Of a DNA stretch of 64,000 nucleotides, positions 43,322 through 55,195 are shown piece by piece; the first letter of the stretch is position 1; every line of letters begins with the position of its first letter. The notes below the pieces were generated by a model. It did no database searches. It was not told where the DNA came from and was given only the letters and a program-made list of their open reading frames with translations. The translations under genes and the position numbers were made by a program. Origin of the DNA: Owenia fusiformis (taxonomy: Eukaryota; Annelida; Polychaeta; Sabellida; Oweniidae). The stretch covers positions 10,698,842 to 10,762,841 of the forward strand of contig CAIIXF020000011.1 in NCBI GenBank assembly GCA_903813345.2, written 5' to 3'.

Positions 43322-44019
43322 GAGAGGTTAAGCAACACTACTTTTTACAATGTAAACCAAGAATGGGAAGGAGTGTGTAGGTTTTTCTCAGGACGTGACG
43401 TCATATTGTTCTACTTGTTTCCCAGTTTACATTCATCGCAAATTAAGAAATCAAAGTCTGGGTAGGTTGTTCCATAAAGGATTTGTACAACTTTATCAAG
43501 CTCAATCGAGATAAATATGATATAAGCCGAATGTATCAATATGTTTGACACAAATCTGTGTATATATCGAGACCATAACTTGAATACCGAGGCACCCATT
43601 TTGTATGTAAATTCTGATGAGATTACCAACATGGCGATTGTCCACATGTCAACTGATCTCAAATCTACTATACATATTGTGTTTCTTCAATCAATTGCTT
43701 TAGGTCTTCATAAGAATACAATGTAATTGTATCCTGTTATATCTTGTAAGATTCAAAAATCATAAAACACTGCCAGACTGTAAAACATCTCCCTTTGTTA
43801 ATCACTTTCATCAATTTGTCATTAAAATGTTTTTATACTTTTTAAGTAGAAAATGGAACATAAAGGCTAAGAGCAAAAAGAAAAGTCATTTTGGGGTTTA
43901 CGTTTGTTCAGTATCTAAAGTGCTTAGCTTAAAGCATTTTTGTTCATAGAACGTAAATGGGAACATATAGGTTTACATTTGCGCTTCACATTATAAAAAA
44001 TCGTCTTGCTTAACCTCCC
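43322..44019. mobile_element. 698-bp MITE, GAGAGGTTAAGC termini, 5-bp target duplication
   Basis: Left end GAGAGGTTAAGC (43322), right end GCTTAACCTCCC (44019); similarity of the arms continues inwards (TTTTTACAATGTAAACC against its inverted counterpart). Flanked by TACTA at 43317-43321 and 44020-44024, a probable target duplication. A GTGACGTCAT motif lies near 43395. It shares termini with the element at 46323. Confidence 0.8.
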
Positions 44020-44024
44020 TACTA

Positions 44025-46322
44025 TTTATTTTTTTGTTGATCATTTTTCATAAAGTAATATCTATGGTGTACGAGGGAGAAGTTGGTAAGAGTTACAAAG
44101 TTACCGATATAGATAATGTGCAAAATATGTCTTTTGAGACAACCCCTTTCACCATCACTCCCACAGTAAGGCTGTGACCAGTGACCACAGATGGTATCAT
44201 GGTATGTTATCATGATCCCTTCAGGTATATTTTCAACATGCTTTATTGTTCTCTAATTGGAAAACATGTTATTATAGAAGTCATTCTCCTAGAAACCGTT
44301 CAATGACCAGAACAGAATGTTTAATGAGAAATTTGATATATTTGATATTTCATTATTCAAACTACATCTGAGAGACTGTCTGGTGTCTAATACCTTCAAT
44401 TGATATGATACAACTTTACCCTGTATAGGTCCTATCAATTTAAAAAAACATTTCAAGAAATAAAAATGGATGAATTAAAGAGAATTCAATTTGGCTACAA
44501 AATTGTCCAAGTACTGTATATATAGTTATATACATGAACATTGAGATTTTTTTATTAGCAAAGCAAAATCACAAGTTCAGACCAATTAAAGGCAAAACAA
44601 ATGCCATAAATCCAAATCCTCTCTGTAGTGAACACCTCATTAACGTGAACATTTATCTCAACAAAAAAATGTTCACTATATCCATGTAGAGGTTTTACTG
44701 TACACTCTTTATTGCTAACAAATTCAAACAAATACATGATTAGTGATGCATGTTGACCACATGTGCATATGCTTCTTATTGTTACTTATGTCTTTGTTAT
44801 ATATGAAGCCCAGAGGCAAACAGAAGCATTAATAACAAAGTGAAGGCCTCTCAGTGACCAAAACACTTCATATTATATTATTTTTTCTCCGAACATTTGT
44901 ACAACCTAATGTGACTCATGTTATGAGAGTTCATTTTCTGGGAGAATCCGCTTGAAATAAGGATGGACCAAGGATGGACGGATGCCTGGTCGATCCCATA
45001 GGCTCACTGTGTGAGCCCAAAACGATTGTAGAGGGCTACCTAAACAAAGCTTCTGTTTAAGATGCGATAGACCCGACCATAACATAATATCAGGAAGGAA
45101 AGCAATTGTGGGTACCACATATTCTTTGACTTGGAGTTGATTAATTAAGCGACTGTCAAGGGATAAGTCAGCTTGAGTTGATCATTACTTCAAGAGAAAA
45201 TGTCAATTAGATCAGATGTTATTTATTTTATCTTGAGGACAATATGTTTGTGTCATTATGACTGCTAATATTAAGACAGAAGTGCCAAAAAGTGACAACA
45301 TCAGAGAATGCGTTACACTGATTGATGAGCATGGGTGAAGAAATAACAAAATTAAAAGATTTTAACTGCCCAATTTCCCATAGTGCTTAATATTCTATTT
45401 CCCTTGTTCAGATGGGCATAGCTTGTAGTCAACAACATAAATACAGATTCATCTTTCTTTTCAATTTCTGCCACTCACCCAGCATTGAATCAATCAAATT
45501 ATGTATTTTTCCATGTTTACATCAGGCATTTTCAACTTGGAGCCTACAAGTCCTTTAGTAGTGCATAAACAAACCAAACAAGACAAAATTCAAACAAACT
45601 GGCCAAACCTACCAAACAACCAAAAACCTATCAAGCAATTAGCAATCAAACAACATACCTGTATAGGTGGTACAGTTAAATAATCAGCTACATGTGTGAG
45701 AAGTCCCCACAAATAGTCCATAATCCACACTACACTAATATGGTAGTAATACCTTGGATCCATTTGTTGTTTAATCCATCATTATAAATGCAGCCAATTT
45801 TTCAGTTTAATAGTCAACTTGTCTGCATTTACTAGAGGCATCCTGGTGTGACACATCTCTTCCTGTATTATTATATTTGAAATGTATAATTATATGTGAT
45901 CATTCTCAAACATGACTTTTCCACATCATCTTTCCACCTTATTATTACATTTCATCAATAAATGAAGGAAATTTGATAAAAGCATCCAAAAATAAACATT
46001 CAAAACTAAACACAGAATCTAGATTATTTACGATATTAGTTTAAAGTCTAACCCTTTCTCATAATATCACCATAATAATTTTTATAAATGAAACTTGAGT
46101 TCAGAGGAGTGAAATCAGCAAGAAATAAAGTAACAAGCATGTAATAAAATTTTAAATGGTGAAGAACTACTTCATGATTCAGAGAGGATACATGTTGATT
46201 AAGTATGACATGAGAGAAACATCAAAACTTGGCGATGCTTTAGGACATTTTGATGGATATGAATTAAACATTAATAAATCTGCATTTTACATGTCAAACT
46301 GAAGTGGTCATTTAAAAACACT
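44025..46322. other. no gene recognised
   Basis: 2.3 kb AT-rich. A CpG-containing block at 44930-45110 carries a 65-codon minus frame without family likeness; it may be a remnant of a mobile element. Confidence 0.45.
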
Positions 46323-46833
46323 GGAGAGGTTAAGCTTTGCATATATAATCGAAACTGAACCTGTACGTATCACTCGACCATATACAAATTCATGTAGCCT
46401 TCTCATATAAATAGCCGTTCAAATCCAGTGTTTGTTTAGACTACACCATAGCGTGTAATGATTCTATAGTATGTCATTGATGCGGTTTTATAGCTGGTTT
46501 TCTAATACATATTTTAAACGAGCTCGTTTCGTAAGATTTTTGGCGCTAAATCATGCATGACATACATCATCGTGTTCAGCAAGAATTCAACTGTGCATCG
46601 AAATCAAAATTGACAGCATAGTGTTCAATATAGACACGAGTAAAATGGTTCCCGTTGACCCAACGTCAAATATTCAAATCTCCCGTTCTAAACCCGAAAC
46701 TCTGAAGCTGAAAGAGTATCTGAAGTAGACTAAGCGCGCTTAAAACTATGAGCGCTCGATACATTCCTTTGTTAATTTTTGTACTTTGCGTTCACGGTTA
46801 CGTTGTGAAAAACATCGTTAGCTTAACCTCTCC
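46323..46833. mobile_element. 511-bp MITE sharing the GGAGAGGTTAAGCT terminus
   Basis: Perfect 14-bp TIR GGAGAGGTTAAGCT at 46323-46336 and inverted at 46820-46833. Same terminal motif as the 43322 element but different interior (CpG-rich AAGCGCGCTTAAAACTATGA near 46733). No clear target duplication. Confidence 0.75.
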
Positions 46834-46839
46834 ATTATA

Positions 46840-47040
46840 TGAGGGACCATCACATAAACTGATATGAGGGATTATATAAGGGACCATCACATAAACTGAT
46901 ATGAGGGATTATATAAGGGACCATCACATAAACTGATATGAGGGATTATATAAGGGACCATCACATAAACTGATATGAGGGGTTATATAAGGGACCATCA
47001 CATAAACTGATATGAGGGATCATATAGGGGACCATCACAT
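46840..47040. repeat. 37-bp minisatellite, five to six copies
   Basis: Unit GGACCATCACATAAACTGAT plus ATGAGGGATTATATAAG, 37 bp, directly abutting the right end of the MITE at 46323-46833. Confidence 0.9.
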
Positions 47041-48361
47041 ACTCCCTTGTCATTTAGTTTTTCATAATATTTAAAAAAGTGCATAATGGTTTTGTCCCAC
47101 CTTTGGGTATTATATTGTGATCAGTTTCCTTGCTGGACTGGTGATGGTCAGACATCCTGAAATCATGTTTCAGGGCAAACCATTTTTGAGAGATCTTACA
47201 TTTTCAGAGATGTTTCTTGGTAAGAAGATCTGATAAGTTTTTCAGCAAGTAGCATAAATTTTAAGGTTACCATTTATGACTTTCCATAATAAAATCCTGT
47301 GTTCACCCTTTTAAATGTGGCGATATTGTTCACTCTGTGTCCGGTTTCTTTTCAATCTGAAATAATGTTTTTCTGGTGCAAATAAGGATATATCTTAGTG
47401 CAATTTTAGGTTGAAATGTGAAAGCAATGTGATAGAAAGTGGAGTCAGTATAGGACTAGAGATATACTTTGAACATATCAAGTGGATACTTGAGTTAGGT
47501 ACTTCATATATAAAATGTACATGTATATTTAGCCTAAATAAAACACCCTTTTCTACACTCTAGCAGCGGCTTTAAATCTATCTATGAATGAAAAGCATGT
47601 CTGTCACTTTTCTGCAATTTAATGTGTGTACTCCATATCTCTGTTTTCTTCTTTGCTATTTTCATAATTTCCCACTATATTTTCATTTTAAGTCACATCA
47701 GAGTTGCATTATTTACATGTGCCATATAACATTACTGATAGCTGGAAGTGTTTCAAACGATTTAATTTGATGTTTTAACCCAAGGTTTAACACCAAGGGA
47801 CCATATCATGGTATTATTTTATAAGTCACAACACAAAACGAAAATAATTATTCAGAAACTTTCAAACCAAAAGTGTTTAAATATTGTACAGACATTTGAT
47901 TCTGTTGCAGTGAATACCTCTGCACGAAGGGCTAGAATATCATCTTATGAAAGTACCATAGATATTCACCGAAAACAGAATGAAATATTTGTTTTATTAT
48001 ATCACTGTCAAGCTCACCATCCTGAATATCATTAATTCATAAGCATTGATAAAAACATTTATAACTTATTTACATGCTATGGTTATGGTTGAAAGTGATA
48101 TAACATTACTCACTGGCGTTAAACGTAACTTGGACATACTGCTCCATAACGTAAAGATCATGGTACATGTATATCTATGGGGGTTTGGTAAATTCTTTAG
48201 ATCATTAATTTGATATATTTGTCAACCACAAATGGTGTGAGCGTGCTTTTATTCATATTGACGATTGGTAAAATATAATATTAGAAAGGTTTGTTAAAAG
48301 ATTTCAGTTGATTTGTCAAATTGTTTTACTTCTACGTAACAAAAGCATCATAATAACGTAC
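47041..48361. other. no gene recognised; dispersed repeat at ~47880-48030
   Basis: Contains AGAATGAAATATTTGTTTTA then CACTGTCAAGCTCACCATCC, the counterpart of 8437-8485. No coding support. Confidence 0.5.
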
Positions 48362-48631
48362 ATTATCCTACACTTAGTGTACTAAATGTATAATAACATT
48401 AAAAAATAAATTTGATATTTATTGGCAAAATGAATATCCGGAGGATATCGTAATGATATACTACGGGTGGAGGATATTGTGACGATATACTCCGGAAAAC
48501 CCAATATGTGGAGGATATTGTGATGATATACTCCGCTTGTTGATTTCCCGCCAAATTGACTCTATTTGGTATGGAATTCATTTTGCAATGATATTATACA
48601 TTTAGTACACTCCTTGTAAGTGTAGGATAAT
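48362..48631. mobile_element. 270-bp MITE with ATTATCCTACACTTA termini
   Basis: Left ATTATCCTACACTTA and GTGTACTAAATGTATAATA; right end the inverted equivalents with a 6-bp insertion. The interior has three copies of GGAGGATAT-n-GT-GATATACTCCG, each itself an inverted repeat. Confidence 0.8.
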
Positions 48632-48637
48632 AAGAAC

Positions 48638-48772
48638 ATCCTATGATTTTTTTCAGAATATAATTTTAATCTACTTGGTGATATTGATATATGCACTCGT
48701 TCGCTTTGCTCTCTCGTGCAGATATCAATATCACCTCGTAGATAAAAATGATATTCCTCAAAATCATAGGAT
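48638..48772. mobile_element. 135-bp palindromic foldback next to the MITE
   Basis: ATCCTATGATTTT and AATCTACTTGGTGATATTGA on the left against TCAATATCACCTCGTAGAT and AAAATCATAGGAT on the right, with a short central loop (CGTTCGCTTTGCTCTCTC). Confidence 0.8.
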
Positions 48773-49119
48773 ATCCTATAAGTAACACCTACCTCATTTC
48801 AGTGAATACCTGTTGAACAAGATATTACAAGATTTATATTGGACTTGTTGACATCACAGGTTGATGAACTTAGTTATCTAAACAAAGACAGCCTCCAAAA
48901 AAATTTAATTTGGATTAGTTTGATGTTGGATGTGATAACTTTCTTTGATAGCGTTTGTATTCATTAATGTCAATTTGAGACTCATCAAATATTTATTTCT
49001 TGCAACTTAAGATGCTCTGATATTATATCTGATCTTATGTTATTAATGGATTTAAGCCCAAGACTCAATGCATTGTTTGCTGAATCATACCAAGAATGTG
49101 TAGTTTCCACGACGAGTGA

Positions 49120-50790
49120 TATAAAGTCATTGAGTGATATCAAGACGAGTGATATAAAGACAGAGAGTGATATCAAGACGAGTGATATCAAGACGAGTGA
49201 TATAAAGACAGAGAGTGATATCAAGACGAGTGATATAAAGACATTGAGTGATATCAAGACGAGTGATATAAAGACAGAGAGTGATATCAAGACGAGTGAT
49301 ATAAAGACATTGAGTGATATCAAGACGAGTGATATAAAGACAGAGAGTGATATCAAGACGAGTGATATAAAGACATTGAGTGATATCAAGACGAGTGATA
49401 TAAAGACATTGAGTGATATCAAGACGAGTGATATAAAGACAGAGAGTGATATCACGACGAGTGATATAAAGACAGAGAGTGATATCAAGACGAGTGATAT
49501 AAAGACATTGAGTGATATCAATACGAGTGATATAAAGACATTGAGTGATATCAAGACGAGTGATATAAAGACAGAGAGTGATATCAAGACGAGTGATATA
49601 AAGACAGAGAGTGATATCAAGACGAGTGATATAAAGACAGAGAGTGATATCAAGACGAGTGATATAAAGACATTGAGTGATATCAAGACGAGTGATATAA
49701 AGACATTGAGTGATATCAAGACGAGTGATATAAAGACAGAGAGTGATATCAAGATGAGTGATATAAAGACATTGAGTGATATCAAGACGAGTGATATAAA
49801 GACAGAGAGTGATATCAAGACGAGTGATATAAAGACAGAGAGTGATATCAAGACGAGTGATATAAAGACAGAGAGTGATATCAAGACGAGTGATATAAAG
49901 ACAGAGAGTGATATCAAGACGAGTGATATAAAGACAGAGAGTGATATCAAGACGAGTGATATAAAGACATTGAGTGATATCAAGACGAGTGATATAAAGA
50001 CATTGAGTGATATCAAGACGAGTGATATAAAGACAGAGAGTGATATCACGACGAGTGATATAAAGACAGAGAGTGACATCAAGACGAGTGATATAAAGAC
50101 ATTGAGTGATATCAAGACGAGTGATATAAAGACATTGAGTGATATCAAGACGAGTGATATAAAGACAGAGAGTGATATCAAGACGAGTCATATAAAGACA
50201 TTGAGTGATATCAAGACGAGTGATATAAAGACATTGAGTGATATCAAGACGAGTGATATCACAACGAGTGATATAAAGACAGAGAGTGATATCAAGACGA
50301 GTGATATAAAGACATTGAGTGATATCAAGACGAGTGATATAAAGACAGAGAGTGATATCAAGACGAGTGATATAAAGACAGAGAGTGATATCAAGACAAG
50401 TGATATAAAGACAGAGAGTGATATCAAGACGAGTGATATAAAGACAGAGAGTGATATCAAGACGAGTGATATAAAGACAGAGAGTGATATCAAGACGAGT
50501 GATATAAAGACATTGAGTGATATCAAGACGAGTGATATAAAGACATTGAGTGATATCAAGACGAGTGATATAAAGACAGAGAGTGATATCACGACGAGTG
50601 ATATAAAGACAGAGAGTGATATCAAGACGAGTGATATAAAGACATTGAGTGATATCAAGACGAGTGATATAAAGACATTGAGTGATATCAAGACGAGTGA
50701 TATAAAGACAGAGAGTGATATCAAGACGAGTCATATAAAGACAGAGAGTGATATCAAGACGAGTGATATAAAGACAAACTGTAATATAAT
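49120..50790. repeat. 33-bp satellite-like array, ~50 copies
   Basis: Each unit is a dimer: GAGTGATATCAAGAC (15 bp) plus GAGTGATATAAAGACAGA or GAGTGATATAAAGACATT (18 bp). About fifty copies; blocks of the two 18-bp variants recur in the same order (for example 49800-50100 and 50330-50640), so segments of several hundred bp were duplicated. As 33 is a multiple of 3, frames of 400-585 codons are open on both strands; they are not taken as genes. Confidence 0.95.
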
Positions 50791-50794
50791 ATAA

Positions 50795-51590
50795 AGACAT
50801 AGTAGATATACAAAGACATGAGTGAAAGAGTGATATAAAGATATTCTGTCTTTATAGATTATATTTTCAGATGCTATCATTGTGTTATCAACAGCCTTTA
50901 CATATTTGTTGAAGCAATACATGTAGTTAGATTATTAAAGAGGTAAATCAGAATAATGAGGTGTTAATGAGGTATTACACTTGTGGCCAATTAGTCTGTT
51001 GTGCCTTAAATATACGTTTGTATATTTTTTTCTGTTCATAATTGCACTGGTTGATTTCTTTTTTCATCAAACATGAATATGTAACAAAAATGTGACTTCA
51101 ACTGTGCAATGATAAAACCAGACAGTTATATTTTACCTATGCTAGAGTGATCACAAAAAAGGATATTAAAAAATTTCATGTTAAATGGATGATGCTAATA
51201 TGATGAAATTCTCTACTTATGTAATAGTGCATGCTACAATATGCACTGCTTTATTGTTCTGGATTGATGAGACAAGAGATAAATTAAGTAATAAACTAGA
51301 AATAGTTCTTTCAATAATATCAAATAGTCTAGGTGAAGTGGATGAATGCAGAGCTAATTCAAATTGATGACAACCAAAGGAGAGACATTTTGCCTGATAT
51401 TTCAAAACAATGAAGAACACAAATTAATGTGGGTCTACATCTTCCTGAAGAATGTAAATACAATGCATATATATTAAGACAATATCATTATATACAGTAT
51501 GTAGGCCATGTAATTATAAACTTGCTAACCAACCTCTACTAAATATTTTCAGAGTAATGAAAGTGGGATGAGTCAATTATTAAGTGATAC
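50795..51590. other. no gene recognised
   Basis: AT-rich, nothing supported. Confidence 0.5.
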
Positions 51591-51594
51591 TGAC

Positions 51595-51626
51595 GTCACT
51601 GCATAATCACATAAACACTAGAGGAA
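51595..51626. repeat. isolated unit of the 52353 minisatellite, left of an insertion
   Basis: ACTGCATAATCACATAAACA followed by CTAGAGGAA matches the units at 52353-52700 and is separated from them by the 51627-52345 element, so the element probably inserted into the array. Confidence 0.6.
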
Positions 51627-52345
51627 CTAGAAAACGGCAACTCCACGGAGTAGCAAATCCCAACGAACACTATAACATATATGAATCTGTATTTGTCAAA
51701 AAAATATAAACACTGGAAACATTAGAGATATACCAGAATTTCTACTAATTTTAAGAGCATTTGGGTGACCATTTAAAGGCACAAATGATAAAGACAATTT
51801 GAATTTTCTGGGGCACAAATCAGGGAAACAATACCAAAATAGTGATCTGCCCTAAATTTTCTTCAATTTGAGAATAATATAGCCATACTTTGAAGATCAG
51901 AAAATTATTGCGAAATTCGACATAAGGCGGCGGCCATTTTTATTTTTTCATTTGAGTATAATTAAGCTATACTTTAGAAAGATCTCAAAATTAAAGCAAA
52001 CTCCCATTTTTCAGACCCCTATACATGGCCGTGGGGTCATGGTGAAAAACTTGGAATAATATGAAAAAGATAGATGTTGTGAATATACTACCTCAATTTC
52101 AAACGATAATATTTATTACTTTGGTTTAAAATGAAAAACTTAAGATTTTCACATAAAAATCCAGCCATTTTTAAAGCGCCATCCATCTAAAAAAATTTTC
52201 TTGCGTACAGCTATTCACCAATATACATCTTTCCACCAAATATGAAGAAAATCTGTCCACTAGTATTCAAGTTATCTTCCGGGCAGATAAACGGACAGAC
52301 TGACGGACGGCTTCACTATATCTCTACCAAACTTCGTTCGTCGGG
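51627..52345. mobile_element. ~720-bp non-autonomous element, CCCAACGAAC/GTTCGTCGGG near-terminal inverted repeat
   Basis: Left part ACTCCACGGAGTAGCAAATC then CCCAACGAAC; right part GACAGACTGACGGACGGCTT and CAAACTTCGTTCGTCGGG. Partial relatives with AGCAAATCCCA occur near 4475, 52740, 52970 and 59065. No ORF. Confidence 0.6.
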
Positions 52346-52352
52346 ACAATAA

Positions 52353-52700
52353 CTGACTGCATAATGATATAAACACTAGAGGAAAAATTGATTGCATAAT
52401 GACATAAATACTACATGAAAAAATTGACTGTATAATGACATAAACACTTGAGGAAAAACTGGTTGCATAATGACATGAACACGAGATGAAAAATTGACTG
52501 CATAATGATATAAACACGACAGGAAAAATCGACTGAATAATGAAATAAACACAACAGGAAAAATTGACTGCATAATGATATAAACACAACAGGAATAATT
52601 GACTGCATAGACATAGACATTTGCAGAATTTTAAGTGCATAATGACATAAATAGAAATGGGAAAAATTGATTGCATAATGATATAAACACTAGAGGAAAC
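52353..52700. repeat. ~35-bp minisatellite, about ten copies
   Basis: Unit AAAATTGACTGCATAATGAT plus ATAAACACTAGAGG, about 35 bp, diverged. A relic of the same motif recurs near 53405-53490. Confidence 0.85.
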
Positions 52701-52919
52701 ATTGATTCCAAATTGAAACTAGAACAGCAAAATCAGGGAGTTGCAAATCCCACCGTACAAAACATATTTTTATTAAACACCTGATTTTGCCATGTATTAA
52801 ATTCTTTCTTGAGCAGAGGTCTTATGACCATAAAGCAAAAGCATTAAAAATTTGGACCATATCTGGTAATTGGAATATTTGTTATCAGAAAAATCATAGC
52901 CATTTTGATTTCAGCATTT

Positions 52920-53320
52920 CTTCTTGACTAGAGTCCTATGCCAAAGAGATAACAGCAATGACAAGGTGCAGCAAATCCCATCAAACAGCTGCCTATTAGC
53001 CAAATTGCCACATGACAGTGCTTCAAAGTATTCAAAACATGACATGACAATGCTTCAAAGTATTCAAACATCAAATCACTCCACTACTCTTCCAGTTGAG
53101 CAACAAAGTAAAATAACACACATAAAAATTTCAGCCATTTTCAAAATGGCCACTCACAAGCCAAATTGTCAAAATGAAGTGTTACATGGTTCTTATTATT
53201 CACATCTGAAATTTCAACAAAATCGCTGTTTCAGTTTTCAAATTACAGCAAAAAGCACAAAATGAAACATGTTAATATGATGGCCATTTTCCAGGTAGGC
53301 TTTCACAGGCCAAATTGTCA
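52920..53320. repeat. dispersed repeat (AGCAAATCCCA / CTCCACTACTCTTCCAGTT family)
   Basis: Shares GCAAATCCCA, CTCCACTAC-TTCCAGTT, AACACACATAAAAATTTCAG and AAAATGGCCACTCAC blocks with 4470-4552, 7560-7745 and 51627-52345. The 113-codon plus frame across it looks fortuitous. Confidence 0.5.
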
Positions 53321-55195
53321 TCGGAAAGCGGTTGCTATTTTAAATTGAGCGGTCTTATTGAAAATTCCTTCTTAAGTTGAGAGAGGTCTAAATGCAAGAA
53401 CAAGTTGACTGTCCAATTAATGACATAAACAGTATAGTCTACTAGGGGAAAGGGGAAATGTATAATGATATAAATACTACAGAAAAAATGATAAAACACT
53501 TATTGCTCTATACTAGGAGTATATTATAGCTTGACTTTATTCAATATGTAGGTTCTTTCTATTTGTACACATGTTTGAGCAACTGTTTCTGTCAACCCAT
53601 AATGAAATGAAGCCTGTTGTTTGAAATAATATGTATTCAACTAAATGTGATGCAAATATGAGGTAAATACCATATTTGGCTTCAATGACAGGTGTGCTCT
53701 CTGCTGATTGGCAGAAACCTGCAAAGTGATGCATCATTAACAGACGTGAATGTGGTCTGGAGGTATATAAGAATAATTATCAAACAAGCCATTAGAGATC
53801 AGAGACGCACTTGGATCTAATAAATGCAATGAGACATGAATTTGATGGAAAATGACATGTTCTTTCACAAACTGTAAACTTAAGGTAAGTTGTATTTGCA
53901 ATAAAAGGTCAACAAATGTAGATAAGTTGGAAATAAAGGTAATAACTACAACTGTTTATCATATATAATAATAGAGAACTAATTGAAAATGACCAAAAAC
54001 AAGTGAAATAAACTACTTTCAGATAAGATTATTAATGCATATAATTTGTAATCAAAAATTCAACTGTAAAGAATTATTTAGAAATCAGCATTCCCTTTAT
54101 TGTATTGAAAAATAATAGTAATACTGTAAATGTAAACAAGGTAGATTTCTAGCAAGGGTCATCATCATATGGAGGAGTGCTATAATGCAATTATTCACAT
54201 AACTTTTTATTATTCAATATTTCAGGTTGAACATTCACAAGAATTTATTTATTATAAAAATTAATTAAAAACTTTGTTTATGACCATCTCTGTAATGAGC
54301 GCATAGCAACATCTTCTAATAATAAGCTGCAAATCCTACCAACAATCATTAAATATGTTATTCTGGAATATACTACAGCAAAAAAACTCCATGATTAGCA
54401 AAAGATGGCTGAAGCCAATTCATATAATCAAAAAATAAGTTTCCACGCTATATTGCAAAAAGGTTTGATATACCATACCATATATGGTATGTGTTATATC
54501 ATTCACATAATCATAGACAAAACACCAACATTTGGCAAAAACTTGTGGCCATTTTGAATTTAGCACACAAAATTTGACAAAGGTGGAACTTCTTTAATAT
54601 AGCAACATGTACAATGCCAACCCAATCCACCGTATAGAATTTGAAATTATATGTTATATCTATTTGTGAACAATTGTGAAAAACTAAAGTGTATTCCAAG
54701 AAGAATCAAATAGAAAAGTGTCCCAATATCAAGAAGAAAACATCTCAAAAATCAAGAATTCTGTCGCAAAAAGGGAAGAAACAGACTCAGGAAGCAGTTT
54801 ATATTTGACTGATTCATTGTGTATATGAGTATTTCCCTATTCAATTTCTTTTGTAATATATTCTAAATGTCACAATGTTGTACATGCCATGTTATGCAGA
54901 ATAACAGGAAACTTCCAAATATGTTGAATCAGATCTGAGTTCAGCAGGTTTGGAAATAGAATTTGAAATAACCTTACAACTTTTATGCACTATGAATATT
55001 TTACACTTGAATGGTGGGAGAGGAGGAGGTATTATACATTGTTTCTTTTCATATTAGATCATGGTTTAGGATAGTTGGGGTTTGTTTTCCTTATGACTGG
55101 TGTACTCTTAGATGTTTTCTTTTTTTTACTATGTTTTGTAACAATTTTTGTCCTTTCCATTTGGCACTTGTGCATACATATTTATACAAGGCATT
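53321..55195. other. no gene recognised
   Basis: AT-rich, no supported feature. Confidence 0.5.

Noticed and set aside
43411-43662. Minus frame with ASVFKLWSRY, considered as the sif N-terminal domain (FRLWAEVFH)
   Set aside because: The likeness stops after a few residues, and the frame lies inside the TACTA-flanked MITE.
44921-45118. 65-codon minus frame as a retrotransposon gene
   Set aside because: No reverse-transcriptase, integrase or Gag motif could be seen.
48985-50800. Frames of 398, 585, 557 and 178 codons on both strands
   Set aside because: All are translations of the 33-bp tandem array; frames on both strands in the same repeat indicate periodicity, not coding selection.
52272-52676. 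134-codon minus frame rich in Cys, Phe and Ser
   Set aside because: Covers the ~35-bp minisatellite and the end of a mobile element; no family likeness.
52924-53265. 113-codon plus frame
   Set aside because: Spans a dispersed repeat with lower-copy relatives; codon content follows base composition.
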